A stretch of DNA of 64,000 nucleotides from Nesterenkonia sp. LB17 (GTDB lineage: Bacteria > Actinomycetota > Actinomycetes > Actinomycetales > Micrococcaceae), in assembly GCF_022565915.1 (NCBI RefSeq), contig NZ_JAJOYX010000003.1, positions 434,001 to 498,000 on the forward strand, in the 5' to 3' direction. The stretch's first letter is position 1. Each line of letters opens with the position of its first letter. A model generated the notes under the pieces. That model saw only the letters and a program-made list of their open reading frames with translations, did not search any database and was not told where the DNA came from. This document shows, in pieces, positions 24,355 to 33,021 of this stretch. Made by a program: the position numbers and the translations under genes.

Positions 24355-24481
24355 TCGGCGGCCTCATCAGCGGCCCGCTCGGACGCCGCCTCCCGCCGCA
24401 GCCGGCTCTTCTACGCGATGTAGACACGGTCTAGACTCAGGGTGCACAGCGAAGTGCATCACCGACTGAGAGGCGGCGGCA

Positions 24482-24934
24482 ATGTTTGAACACGCTGAGG
24501 GCGAACCGATCCTGGTGCTGAGCGAGGACCAGTGCTGGTCCCTGTTGGAAGGCGTCCAGCATGGGCGTCTGGTCACCGTGGTCGGCGGACGGGCCGACAT
24601 CTTCCCGATCAACTGCGCGGTGCAGGACCGCACCATCGTGCTGCGCACCGCTCCCGGCTCGAAACTTGCGGAGATGGCCATCAACGAGAGCGTGGTCTTT
24701 GAGACCGACGGGATCCTCTCGGATCAGGCCTGGTCGGTGGTGCTGCGCGGCACGGCGGCCCGCCTGGAGACCTCCGCAGAGCGGGAGGCCGCCGAGGAGC
24801 TGAATCTGAAGCCGTGGGTGCCGACTCTCAAGGACTTCTTCGTGCGGATCCGCCCGGAAGAGATCAGCGGGCGCCACTTCCGCTTCGGCGAGCATCCGGA
24901 GCGGGAGCTGGGCGAAGGCTCCGAGGGCGGCTGA
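24482..24934 (+). CDS. Pyridoxamine 5'-phosphate oxidase-like flavin-binding protein
   Basis: A 150-residue split-barrel protein of the FMN/F420-binding PNPOx-like group: CWSLLEGVQHGRLVTVVGG, ADIFPINCAVQDRTIVLRTAPGSKLAEM and SVVFETDGI are typical. It is too short and lacks the C-terminal block for a true PdxH. A possible promoter includes TAGACT near 24431; the ATG has a purine-rich GAGAGGCGGCGG upstream. Substrate unknown. Confidence 0.8.
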   Translation: MFEHAEGEPILVLSEDQCWSLLEGVQHGRLVTVVGGRADIFPINCAVQDRTIVLRTAPGSKLAEMAINESVVFETDGILSDQAWSVVLRGTAARLETSAEREAAEELNLKPWVPTLKDFFVRIRPEEISGRHFRFGEHPERELGEGSEGG

Positions 24935-25018
24935 GCCCTCCGTCGTCGCTGGGATGCTCGCTGCGCTCCGGGTGATCCCGCTGCGCAGCGCCCCGCGGAC
25001 CCCTGGCACAGACCAGAA

Positions 25019-25051
25019 CGGGGCCGTCCCTGATGATCAGGAACGGCCCCG
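25019..25051. terminator. Bidirectional hairpin between the PNPOx-like gene and sucD
   Basis: CGGGGCCGT (25019-25027) pairs with ACGGCCCCG (25043-25051), and inside it CCTGAT pairs with ATCAGG, giving a long stem. It lies between convergent genes, 20 bp beyond the sucD stop. Confidence 0.75.
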
Positions 25052-25071
25052 CGCTGCGGTGTCTGTGAGCG

Positions 25072-25986
25072 TCAGCCCTTGAAGACCTCGCGAAGCAGCG
25101 AAGCGGTCTCGGACGGCGTCTTGCCGACCTTCACGCCTGCAGCCTCGAGGGCCTCCTTCTTGCCTTCAGCCGTGCCCGAGCCGCCGGAGACGATGGCGCC
25201 GGCGTGGCCCATGGTCTTGCCCTCGGGTGCGGTGAAGCCAGCCACGTAGCCCACGACGGGCTTCGTGACGTGCGCCTTGATGTAGTCGGCTGCGCGCTCT
25301 TCAGCATCGCCGCCGATCTCGCCGATCATCACGATGGCCTTGGTGTCCGGATCGTTCTCGAAGGCCTCCAGCGCATCGATGTGGGTGGTCCCGATGACCG
25401 GGTCGCCGCCGATGCCGATGGAGGTGGAGAAGCCGATGTCGCGCAGCTCGTACATCATCTGGTAGGTCAGCGTCCCGGACTTCGAGACCAGGCCGATGGG
25501 CCCGGCTTCGGTGATGTTGGACGGGGTGATGCCTGCCAGCGCCTGACCCGGGGTGATGATCCCGGGGCAGTTCGGGCCGATGATCCGGGTGACGGGCTTG
25601 CCGTCGGCACCGGTCTTGGTCAGCGAGAGGTTGAAGAACTCCGCGGAGTCCTGCACCGGGATGCCCTCGGTGATGACCACGAGCAGGCCGATGCCGGCTT
25701 CGATGGCCTCGACGGCGGCATCCTTGGCGAACTTCGGCGGCACGAAGGCCACCGAGACGTCAGCGCCGGTCTTCTCCATGGCCTCGGCCACGGTGGCGAA
25801 CACGGGCAGCTCGACATCGTTGCCGGCCTTGTCCTTGTGGGACACGGCGGTGCCGGCCTTGCGAGCATTGACGCCGCCGACGATGTTGGTGCCTGCTTTG
25901 AGCATCAGGGCGGTGTGCTTGGTGCCCTCGCCGCCGGTGATGCCCTGGACGATGACCTTCGAGTCCTTGTTCAGGTAGATAGACAT
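25072..25986 (-). CDS. sucD: Succinyl-CoA synthetase alpha subunit
   Basis: A 304-residue subunit that carries the phosphohistidine intermediate of the TCA-cycle enzyme. Visible: the CoA-binding Rossmann part ([24 protein letters not shown]), the cysteine of [10 protein letters not shown], and the active His in [18 protein letters not shown]. It follows sucC by 15 bp on the same strand. Confidence 0.97.
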   Translation of the reverse strand: MSIYLNKDSKVIVQGITGGEGTKHTALMLKAGTNIVGGVNARKAGTAVSHKDKAGNDVELPVFATVAEAMEKTGADVSVAFVPPKFAKDAAVEAIEAGIGLLVVITEGIPVQDSAEFFNLSLTKTGADGKPVTRIIGPNCPGIITPGQALAGITPSNITEAGPIGLVSKSGTLTYQMMYELRDIGFSTSIGIGGDPVIGTTHIDALEAFENDPDTKAIVMIGEIGGDAEERAADYIKAHVTKPVVGYVAGFTAPEGKTMGHAGAIVSGGSGTAEGKKEALEAAGVKVGKTPSETASLLREVFKG

Positions 25987-26001
25987 TGTGTGAGCAGGTC
26001 C

Positions 26002-27180
26002 TTACTTGTCAGTCCGCGCGGAGTGCGCAAGTTCGGCAGCCTTGTCGGCGCCGGCGTCCATGGTGTCAGCGGTGGTGACCAGCGGGTGGTTCGCCGCTTC
26101 CAGAATGCGGCGCCCCTCCTCCACGTTGTTGCCGTCGAGGCGGACCACGAGCGGCTTGGTGGCGGAGTCCCCGAGGATCTCCAGTGCCTTGACGATGCCA
26201 TTGGCCACGGCGTCGCAGGAGGTGATGCCGCCGAAGACGTTGACGAACACGGACTCGACCTGCTCATCGCCGAGGATGACGTCGAGGCCGTTGGCCATGA
26301 CCTCTGCCGAGGCGCCGCCGCCGATGTCGAGGAAGTTCGCCGGCTTCACGCCGCCGTGGGCTTCGCCCGCGTAGGCGACGACGTCGAGGGTGGACATGAC
26401 CAGACCGGCGCCGTTGCCGATGATGCCGACCTGACCGTCAAGCTTGACGTAGTTCAGGTCGTTGGCCTTGGCCTTGGCCTCCAGCGGGTCCTCGGTCTGC
26501 TCATCCACGAGCTCCGAGTGCGCCGGCTGACGGAACTCGGCGTTCTCGTCGATGGTCACCTTGCCGTCGAGGGCGATGATCTGCCCGTCGCCGGTCTTCA
26601 CCAGCGGGTTCACCTCGACCAGGGTGGCGTCCTCATTGGAGAAGACGGTCCACAGCTGGATGAAGGCGTGAGCCAGCTGCTCATGCTGCTCTTCCGGGAA
26701 CCCTGCCTGCTCGGCGATCTCTTTGGCCTTGGCCGCATCGATGCCGGTGTTCGGATCCACGCTCACCCGTGCCAGCGCCTCGGGCCGCTCTACGGCGAGC
26801 TGCTCGATCTCCACGCCGCCCTCTTTGGAGCACATGACGAGGTAGTCGCGGTTGGCTCGGTCCAGCAGGATCGAGAAGTAGTACTCATCTGCAATGTCTG
26901 CACCCTGGGCGATCATCACGCGGTGCACTGTGTGCCCCTTGATGTCCATGCCCAGAATGGCTTCAGCATGCTGCTGCGCTTCATCGGCGCTCTTGGCAAG
27001 TTTGACGCCGCCGGCTTTGCCGCGGCCTCCGACCTTTACCTGAGCCTTGACGACGACGGTGCCACCGATCTTCTCGGCGGCCGCCTTCGCTTCTTCCGGG
27101 GTCTGCGCCACGATTCCGGCCAGCACGGGAACGCCGTGTGCCTCGAAGAGATCGCGCGCCTGGTACTCATACAGGTCCAC
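26002..27180 (-). CDS. sucC: Succinyl-CoA synthetase beta subunit
   Basis: A 392-residue ATP-grasp subunit. Start chosen at GTG 27180: AAGGA lies 8 nt upstream and the protein then begins [22 protein letters not shown], the classic SucC start; the ATG 27 nt upstream has no ribosome site. Nucleotide-binding blocks ([21 protein letters not shown]), the metal-binding [10 protein letters not shown] and [10 protein letters not shown] are all present. Operon with sucD. Confidence 0.96.
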   Translation of the reverse strand: MDLYEYQARDLFEAHGVPVLAGIVAQTPEEAKAAAEKIGGTVVVKAQVKVGGRGKAGGVKLAKSADEAQQHAEAILGMDIKGHTVHRVMIAQGADIADEYYFSILLDRANRDYLVMCSKEGGVEIEQLAVERPEALARVSVDPNTGIDAAKAKEIAEQAGFPEEQHEQLAHAFIQLWTVFSNEDATLVEVNPLVKTGDGQIIALDGKVTIDENAEFRQPAHSELVDEQTEDPLEAKAKANDLNYVKLDGQVGIIGNGAGLVMSTLDVVAYAGEAHGGVKPANFLDIGGGASAEVMANGLDVILGDEQVESVFVNVFGGITSCDAVANGIVKALEILGDSATKPLVVRLDGNNVEEGRRILEAANHPLVTTADTMDAGADKAAELAHSARTDK

Positions 27181-27253
27181 GTGTGTGTCCTTCTGCGTCG
27201 AAGTCATCTCTACATGTGAAGGTCGACGGCGTCGCGCGCTTCACGCGCAGCGC

Positions 27254-29947
27254 TCAGCTGACCTTCTCCAGTGGAGCATATCGCAGGAGGAGTCGCTTCT
27301 CAGACCCGGAGAAGCTCACTTTGGCCACGGTCTTGGCCCCGGAACCTTCGACGGCGAGCACCTCGCCCAGCCCGAAGCGTTTGTGGCTGACCCGGTCACC
27401 GGGACTCAGGCTGGGGATCTCACGATCCGGATCCACCTGGCTCGGCGCCGCGCCGCGGGTGGCCCCGGGCAGCGAGGAGGAGGTCTTCGTGCTGTCGGCC
27501 GCGCCGTAGATGGTCGCGCCGGAACGTGGCGCGCCGGAGTTGTAGGAGTTCGATCCTGAGCCCCAGCCGCCGCTGAGGCTGCCGGCGCCGCCCTGGATGG
27601 AGCCGCCGAATCCAGATGATCCGAACCCTGCCGAGCCGAAGCGAGGGCCGCGGGAGGAGGTGGAGGACGCGGCGCTGACCTCGATGAGCTCCTCAGGGAT
27701 CTCACCGAGGAACTGGCTCGGCGGGTTGAACTGATGCTGGCCCCACAGGTGCCGGGACTCGGCCCGGGAGAGGTAGAGCCGCTGCCGGGCGCGGGTCAGC
27801 CCCACATAGGCCAGCCGGCGCTCCTCGGCGAGCTCCTCGGGATCCGACATCGAGCGCGAATGCGGGAAGATCCCGTGTTCCATGCCGGTGAGGAAGACCA
27901 CCGGGAACTCCAGGCCCTTTGCGGTGTGCAGGGTCATCAGGGTGACCTGGCCCTGCTCCACGGCCAGGCGCTGGGACTCCTCGTCCCCGGCCGAGGGGAG
28001 CGCGTCGGCGTCCGCGACCAGAGAGACCTGTTCCAGGAAGTTCGCGAGCGCACCGGGGCCCTCCTGCAGGTCGGCGCCGGCGAACCCTGCCTCGCCCGGC
28101 GCCGCAGAGTCGACCTCGGGCTCGAGGAGGTCCTCTTCCTGGGTCACTCCCCCCTGGCCGGCGTCGCGTGCGGAGTCTGCGGCGGCCGCCTCGGTCTCGT
28201 ACTCCTTGACCACCGCCACCAGCTCACCGAGGTTGTCCGCCCGGGACTCGTCCTGGAGGTCCTTGGACTGGCGCAGCGCTTCAAGCATGCCGGATTGTTC
28301 CAGCACGGCTTCGAGCACCACCGAGGGCCGACCGTCCTGGTTGAGCTGGATCAGGTCATCGATCATCCTCACGAAGGAGGCGATGGCCTTGAGCGAGCGG
28401 GTCGCGATCCCGGGGGCCTCCTCGGCTCGGCGCAGCGCCTCCAGGAAGGTGGTGCGGTCACGCGTGGCCAGCGTGGCCACCGCCCCTTCGGCCCGTTCCC
28501 CGATCCCGCGCTTGGGCTCGTTGAGGATCCGGCGCAGGTTGACGTCGTCGTCAGGGTTGTTGACCACCCGCAGGTAGGCCAGCGCGTCCTTGATCTCTTT
28601 GCGGTCATAGAACCGCGTGCCGCCGATGACCCGGTATGGAATGCCGCGGTTGATCAGCCGCTCCTCCAGCGAGCGGGACTGCGCGTTGGTCCGGTAGAAC
28701 ACGGCGACGTCGGAGGGCCTGATGCCTTCGGCGTCACCGAGCGAGTCGATGGTGCGCGCGATCCACTCGGCCTCGTCGTTCTCCGAGGGGGCCACGTGCA
28801 GCACCACCGGGGGGCCCTCGCCGAGCGCGGTCCAGAGCTTCTTCTCGGTCCGGTTCGGGTTCTGCGAGATCACCGCGTTGGCGGCGTTGAGGATGGTCTG
28901 CGTGGAGCGGTAGTTCTGCTCCAGCTTGATCGTGGTGGCGTCGGGGTAGTCGCGCGCGAATTCCACGATGTTGCGGATGTCGGCACCGCGGAACGCATAG
29001 ATGGACTGGTCCGAGTCGCCGACCACGGTCAGCTCCGCCCCGGGGGTGGGGACCTGCGCCATGGCGTCCCCGCTGGTCTCGGTGGGGCCGGTCAGCTGGC
29101 GGACCAGCCGGTACTGGGCGTGGTTGGTGTCCTGATACTCATCGACCAGCACGTGCCGGAATCGCCGCCGGTAGCTGTCCAGGATCCGCGGGAAGGCGTC
29201 GAACATGTAGACCGTCTCGGCGAGCAGGTCATCGAAGTCATAGGCGTTCGCCGCGCGCAGCCGTTCGCTGTACTCCCGGTAGACCGTGGCGACCGCTTCG
29301 GAGAACGGCTCGTGGGCCGCGGTGGACTGGAACGCCTCGGCGTCGATGAGTTCGTTCTTCAGCGCCGAGATCTTGTTCTTCAGCGCACGCGGGGCGAACC
29401 GCTTCGGATCCAGGTCATGGGACTTCGCGATGGTGGTGATCAGCCGCAGCGAGTCCGCGCTGTCGTAGATGGTGAAGGTGGTTCGGCGACCCAGGTGGGC
29501 GGCCTCCGCGCGCAGGATCCGCACGCAGGAGGAGTGGAAGGTGGAGATCCACATGCGTTCGGCGGGTGGACCGATCATCTCCGCGATGCGGTCCTTCATC
29601 TCCCGGGCAGCCTTGTTGGTGAAGGTGATCGCCAGGATCTCATGCGGGCGAGCGGCGCCGCTGCGCAACAGGTGCACCACCCGGCGGGTCAGCACCCGGG
29701 TCTTGCCGGAGCCGGCGCCGGCGACGATCAGCAGCGGGGAGCCCGAGTGCAGCACGGCCGCCTGCTGCTCCGGGTTCAGCTCGGCGACGGCGTCGGCGGG
29801 GGCCTCAGCGGCTGGCGGCTGGTCCTGCTGCAGGACGGCGGCGCCGCCGTCGTCCTCGTGGGCAGGACTGCCTGCGGCGCTGGGGCTGGAAGGCCTGCGA
29901 AGACGTTCGGCGGGTGTGGCTTTCGGCGGGGTGAAGAGGAAATCCAT
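27254..29947 (-). CDS. pcrA: ATP-dependent DNA helicase PcrA/UvrD
   Basis: An 897-residue superfamily 1A helicase. Motif I AGAGSGKTRVLTRR (about residue 77), motif II VDEYQDTNHAQYRLV, motif III GDSDQSIYAFRGAD, motif IV EQNYRSTQTI, motif V TLMTLHTAKGLEFPVVF and motif VI RRLAYVGLTRARQRLYLSR are in order. The C-terminal region has a Gly/Ser-rich linker and a Tudor-like end (GDRVSHKRFGLGEVLAVEG) that binds RNA polymerase in PcrA. TAGACT lies 9 nt before ATG. It is followed by sucC-sucD, the usual actinobacterial order. Confidence 0.95.
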   Translation of the reverse strand: MDFLFTPPKATPAERLRRPSSPSAAGSPAHEDDGGAAVLQQDQPPAAEAPADAVAELNPEQQAAVLHSGSPLLIVAGAGSGKTRVLTRRVVHLLRSGAARPHEILAITFTNKAAREMKDRIAEMIGPPAERMWISTFHSSCVRILRAEAAHLGRRTTFTIYDSADSLRLITTIAKSHDLDPKRFAPRALKNKISALKNELIDAEAFQSTAAHEPFSEAVATVYREYSERLRAANAYDFDDLLAETVYMFDAFPRILDSYRRRFRHVLVDEYQDTNHAQYRLVRQLTGPTETSGDAMAQVPTPGAELTVVGDSDQSIYAFRGADIRNIVEFARDYPDATTIKLEQNYRSTQTILNAANAVISQNPNRTEKKLWTALGEGPPVVLHVAPSENDEAEWIARTIDSLGDAEGIRPSDVAVFYRTNAQSRSLEERLINRGIPYRVIGGTRFYDRKEIKDALAYLRVVNNPDDDVNLRRILNEPKRGIGERAEGAVATLATRDRTTFLEALRRAEEAPGIATRSLKAIASFVRMIDDLIQLNQDGRPSVVLEAVLEQSGMLEALRQSKDLQDESRADNLGELVAVVKEYETEAAAADSARDAGQGGVTQEEDLLEPEVDSAAPGEAGFAGADLQEGPGALANFLEQVSLVADADALPSAGDEESQRLAVEQGQVTLMTLHTAKGLEFPVVFLTGMEHGIFPHSRSMSDPEELAEERRLAYVGLTRARQRLYLSRAESRHLWGQHQFNPPSQFLGEIPEELIEVSAASSTSSRGPRFGSAGFGSSGFGGSIQGGAGSLSGGWGSGSNSYNSGAPRSGATIYGAADSTKTSSSLPGATRGAAPSQVDPDREIPSLSPGDRVSHKRFGLGEVLAVEGSGAKTVAKVSFSGSEKRLLLRYAPLEKVS

Positions 29948-30047
29948 GGTGGCCCCAGTCTAAGCGCCGGAGCTGACACCCACTCGGCGTGGAGGGCCGC
30001 TGAACCTCTGCCAGACTGGAGGCGAAGCAGATCTACTCAGGAGGGTC

Positions 30048-30776
30048 ATGTCCAAGCGGCGCAAGAAGGTGCGGGGCAACCCCGCACGCGAGGCCACGGA
30101 GCCGGAATCCACAGGAGCCCCCGGGACCCCGGGCGGGCTCCGGGCGTTCCGCCAGGCGCGCCGTGAGGGGCGAGACATCTCCACGACGCCCAAGCGGCGC
30201 GACGACGTCCAAGACGGATACCTCAGCGCAGCCAGTCAGCGCGCCGGTGAGGGGACAGACTCCAATCCGCACCTGCTGCTCTACGCGCTCCTGGGGCTGA
30301 CGGCCCTCCTCTTCGCGTACCTGCACCTCTATGCGCTGCCGCAGATGAACTATTTCGCCGGCGGCTTCTCGATGCCCGACAGCCGACTGCTGGGTTACTC
30401 GGTGGATGACATCGAGCGGCTGCGCAATGTCATGGACTCCGACGGCACCGGTCAGCTCAGCTTCCTGCACCGCACCGCCGGCATCCTCTTCCCGCTGTTC
30501 TTCCTGCTCTCGAGCTGGGCCGTGGTCGGGCTGGTCATGCGCCGCGGACTCCTACGCTGGCTCGTGCTCGCCGGCGCGGTGATCTTCGCCGCGGTGGACA
30601 TCACCGAGAACTTCCTGATCGATCGGATCCTGACCATGGAATCCCTCGATGCCGGACTTGTGGCGGCCGCCTCATGGTTCACCGTGGTCAGCTGGGCGCT
30701 GCTGATCATCCTGGGGGCCGCGGTGGTCGGGTCAGTGGTGATGAGCCTGCTCCGGAAGGGCGTGGAACGCCCCTAG
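30048..30776 (+). CDS. Hypothetical four-helix membrane protein
   Basis: A 242-residue protein: a basic, disordered N-terminus of about 75 residues, then four membrane helices (LLLYALLGLTALLFAYLHLY; ILFPLFFLLSSWAVVGLVM; WLVLAGAVIFAAVDITENFL; ALLIILGAAVVGSVVMSLL). AGGAGGGTC precedes ATG, a strong Shine-Dalgarno. Divergent from pcrA. The helix AAVDITENFLIDRIL carries charged residues inside the membrane region, suggesting a functional site, but no family is recognised. Confidence 0.7.
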   Translation: MSKRRKKVRGNPAREATEPESTGAPGTPGGLRAFRQARREGRDISTTPKRRDDVQDGYLSAASQRAGEGTDSNPHLLLYALLGLTALLFAYLHLYALPQMNYFAGGFSMPDSRLLGYSVDDIERLRNVMDSDGTGQLSFLHRTAGILFPLFFLLSSWAVVGLVMRRGLLRWLVLAGAVIFAAVDITENFLIDRILTMESLDAGLVAAASWFTVVSWALLIILGAAVVGSVVMSLLRKGVERP

Positions 30777-30867
30777 CCTGAGGCCACCCGCGGTTGGGCG
30801 GCGCCGCAGGTAGGATGGTTCGGTGCCGCGCTGGACTCGCGGCGCGCGGTGAACTTTCATCGCTCCA

Positions 30868-30943
30868 CCCTCCGTAGCTCAGGGGATAGAGCACCGCTCT
30901 CCTAAAGCGGGTGTCGCAGGTTCGAATCCTGCCGGGGGGACCA
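30868..30943 (+). tRNA. tRNA-Arg (anticodon CCU)
   Basis: A complete 76-nt cloverleaf with encoded CCA. Acceptor CCCTCCG pairs with CGGGGGG (one G-U), D stem GCTC/GAGC, anticodon stem CCGCT/AGCGG with loop CTCCTAA (anticodon CCT), T stem GCAGG/CCTGC with TTCGAAT. Its 3' half is duplicated exactly 800 bp downstream. Confidence 0.95.
30905..30943 (+). repeat. Attachment-site repeat, tRNA copy
   Basis: The 3' half of the tRNA gene. The first 20 bases (AAGCGGGTGTCGCAGGTTCG) are identical to 31705-31724. Confidence 0.8.
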
Positions 30944-30956
30944 CTGAAAGCACTAG

Positions 30957-31208
30957 TCAGGGCGCTTGATGGCACGATACGGCGTCTACCGATTTCGAGT
31001 CAGTACGCAGTGAGCACGCAGCGGCTTCGATCCGATCCCCGAGGCCGGTCAGATCGTCCTCATAAAGGTCCGCGCAGGCGTCAAGTGTGAGAGCCGCTGA
31101 TTCGTGGCCGAGGACGCGCTGCAACGCCTCGATCTCGGCTCCACCCTGGATGCGAGAGACGCACACGTACACAGCAGATCCTGAATCCGCATGACCAGCT
31201 CCCCTCAT
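30957..31208 (-). pseudogene. Tyrosine recombinase (integrase) C-terminal remnant
   Basis: An 83-codon frame whose middle (GGAEIEALQRVLGHESAALTLD) matches the C-terminal catalytic block of phage-type integrases (usually G-V-x-L-LGH-x-S-x-x-T-L-D-x-Y). The catalytic Tyr position holds Cys (LDACADLYEDDL), and everything N-terminal of the LGH block, including both Arg boxes, is lost or scrambled. It cannot be an active recombinase. It sits 14 bp from the tRNA, where an integrase gene normally ends. Confidence 0.75.
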
Positions 31209-31264
31209 GCCGCGGAGACCGTTCGGAGATGTCGGACAGGTGCAGTGTCGCAGAACACATCTAC

Positions 31265-31285
31265 AGTAGACCTAGCCGGTCTACT
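31265..31285. promoter_or_regulatory. Inverted repeat upstream of the element's small ORF
   Basis: AGTAGACC (31265-31272) and GGTCTACT (31278-31285) are perfect 8-bp arms around TAGCC, 35 bp before the ORF start. A possible operator or remnant of element regulation. Confidence 0.45.
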
Positions 31286-31319
31286 CAGGACCGGGGCCGA
31301 CTAGAGGAGAGTGAGCAAC

Positions 31320-31487
31320 ATGCCCGAGACCAATTTCCAGGATGAGGTTCTGAACAAGCTTCGGTCGTTGGAACAGTCGATTCAAAGGATCGAAGCCGAA
31401 TTGCTGCTTGTCAAGAATTACCAGCAAAATTTGGGAGAAGATCACACCGATTACGCAACTCGAGAGTCCACGACCGATACGCGATGA
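31320..31487 (+). CDS. Small coiled-coil protein of the degenerate element
   Basis: A 55-residue ORF: MPETNFQDEVLNKLRSLEQS, then a helical heptad-like stretch (QRIEAELLLVKNYQQNLG) and a polar end. AGGAGA lies about 10 nt before ATG; an in-frame GTG at 31311 is an alternative. Codon use is clearly less GC-rich than all neighbours (AAT, TTG, CAA, ATT), suggesting foreign origin. No family recognised. Confidence 0.5.
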   Translation: MPETNFQDEVLNKLRSLEQSIQRIEAELLLVKNYQQNLGEDHTDYATRESTTDTR

Positions 31488-31638
31488 GGTTTGAGCTGGA
31501 TTGAGGCACCTCAAAAGACGAAGACAAAAGAAGCGTTTTGATTTTCTTCTGATCTAAGGTATCGACACTCTCGCATTTTCTTATGCATATACTTTTTTGT
31601 AGTCTTCGTAAATACATCTACTGCTGTAAAGCTCATCG

Positions 31639-31669
31639 GAGAGGGCCGGTCCTGGTGACCGGCCCTCTC
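31639..31669 (+). terminator. Strong hairpin at the end of the degenerate element
   Basis: GAGAGGGCCGGT (31639-31650) pairs perfectly with ACCGGCCCTCTC (31658-31669) around a 7-nt loop. It lies 150 bp after the small ORF and 35 bp before the second attachment repeat, following an AT-rich stretch (about 31490-31625). Confidence 0.75.
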
Positions 31670-31704
31670 TCCCGTCCCGGAGCCGATCGTGCACAGGCCT
31701 GCTG

Positions 31705-31743
31705 AAGCGGGTGTCGCAGGTTCGGATCCTGCCGGAGGAACCA
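31705..31743 (+). repeat. Attachment-site repeat, distal copy
   Basis: Matches 30905-30943 at 36 of 39 positions, including CCA, at an offset of exactly 800 bp. Differences are at 31725, 31736 and 31739. The D arm and 5' acceptor are absent, so this is not a second tRNA gene. Confidence 0.8.
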
Positions 31744-31914
31744 GAGGTCAGGAGATCAGATGGCGCGAAAGGCGCCTCGGTCCGCTGCGCCGCCAAGTGT
31801 GACCTTGCCCCGGATCAGGAATCGAAGCCGCCTCCGCACGGTTGCCCTGGGCAGAACACATCGGGCGTCGCTTCCAGGAAGCGCGCCTGCCGCCGTGCAT
31901 GAAAGGACCTCCCC

Positions 31915-33021
31915 ATGACTTCTTCCACCCAGGCCAGCCAGGTGCAGGACAAGCTCTTCTCGCCGCTCTCCCTCGGTGCCGTCGAACTGCGCAACCGACT
32001 CGTGATGGCCCCGCTGACCCGGATCCGAGCCGAGGAGGACGGGGTGCCGAACGAGATGATGGTCCAGTACTACACCCAGCGCGCCTCGCTCGGTCTGATC
32101 GTCACCGAGGGCACCTTCCCGGTGATGGAGGGGCGCACCTGGATCGGTCAGCCCGGGCTGGAGACCGCCGAGCAGGTCGCCGGCTGGCGGAGGGTCACCG
32201 AGTCGGTGCACGCCGCGGGTGGCAATATCGTCGCCCAGATCATGCATGGTGGCCGCATCGGCCATGAGCTGATCTCCGGCACCGGCCGCGTCGTCGCACC
32301 CAGTGCGCTCGCCGCGCCCGGTGAGATCCGCACCCCGGAGGGCAAGGCGCCCCACCCGGTGCCGCACGCGCTGAGCGCCGAGGAGGTCGCGCAGACGATC
32401 ATCGATTTCACCGAAGCCTCGCGCAACGCGATCGAAGCAGGCTTCGACGGTGTGCAGCTCCATGGCGCCAACGGCTACCTGCTCCATGAGTTCACCGCCC
32501 CGGGATCGAATGCCCGCACCGACGGCTACGGCGGCTCCCCCGAGAACCGCGCACGACTCTCGGTGGAGGTCGCGGCGTCGGTGTCCGAGGCGATCGGCGC
32601 GGACCGCACCGGGATCCGGCTCTCCCCGCAGCACAACATCCAGGGCGCCCTGGAGGAGGACCACGACGACGCGATGGCCACCTACCGCTCGATGGCGGAG
32701 GGCTTCGCCCCGCTGGGGCTGAGCCACATCGACGTGCTCAACGCGGACCCGGCGAGCGAGATCGTGCAGCTGATCCGCCTCGTCTCCGGTGCCCCGCTGA
32801 TCGCCAATTCCGGCTTCGGGGTGCAGACCACGCGCGAGGAGGCCGTCCGGCTGGTCGAGCAGGACCTGGCCGAGGCAGTGGGCGTGGGCCGCTCAGTCAT
32901 CGCCAACCCGGACCTGGCCCGGCGCTGGGAACTGGGACTCGAGGAGAACGAGCCCGATCCCTCGACGTTCTACGTGGGCGGCGAGCGCGGCTACACCGAT
33001 TACCCAGCCCTGCAGAACTGA
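31915..33021 (+). CDS. Old Yellow Enzyme family ene-reductase
   Basis: A 368-residue FMN-dependent NAD(P)H:flavin oxidoreductase with a TIM barrel. Visible: LFSPLSLGAVELRNRLVMAPLTR at the start, the catalytic/substrate-binding region IVAQIMHGGRIG, FDGVQLHGANGYLLHEF, and GVQTTREEAVRLVEQ with the FMN phosphate site VGVGRSVIANPDLARR. The order LHGANGYLLHEF with RTDGYGGSPENRAR is typical of classical OYEs (NemA/XenB). It reduces activated C=C bonds, nitroesters or quinones. It lies just beyond the mobile-element remnant; GAAAGGA precedes ATG. Confidence 0.93.
   Translation: MTSSTQASQVQDKLFSPLSLGAVELRNRLVMAPLTRIRAEEDGVPNEMMVQYYTQRASLGLIVTEGTFPVMEGRTWIGQPGLETAEQVAGWRRVTESVHAAGGNIVAQIMHGGRIGHELISGTGRVVAPSALAAPGEIRTPEGKAPHPVPHALSAEEVAQTIIDFTEASRNAIEAGFDGVQLHGANGYLLHEFTAPGSNARTDGYGGSPENRARLSVEVAASVSEAIGADRTGIRLSPQHNIQGALEEDHDDAMATYRSMAEGFAPLGLSHIDVLNADPASEIVQLIRLVSGAPLIANSGFGVQTTREEAVRLVEQDLAEAVGVGRSVIANPDLARRWELGLEENEPDPSTFYVGGERGYTDYPALQN

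Larger units (their letters stand above)
30905..31743. mobile_element. Degenerate tRNA-Arg-integrated element
   Basis: The element is bounded by the tRNA 3' half (30905-30943) and its imperfect copy (31705-31743). Between them lie a decayed tyrosine-integrase C-terminus pointing back at the tRNA, an inverted repeat, one small intact ORF with lower GC than anything else in the window, and a strong terminator. This is the layout of a small integrative element after loss of almost everything. Confidence 0.75.

Noticed and set aside
25204-27219. A 671-codon open frame antisense to sucD/sucC
   Set aside because: Shadow of the codon pattern of highly conserved sucC/sucD on the other strand; no domain or ribosome site.
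27734-30166. An 810-codon frame antisense to pcrA
   Set aside because: Antisense shadow; PcrA motifs are complete on the minus strand.
31705-31743. Second tRNA gene
   Set aside because: Only the 3' half is present; no acceptor 5' strand, D arm or complete anticodon arm.
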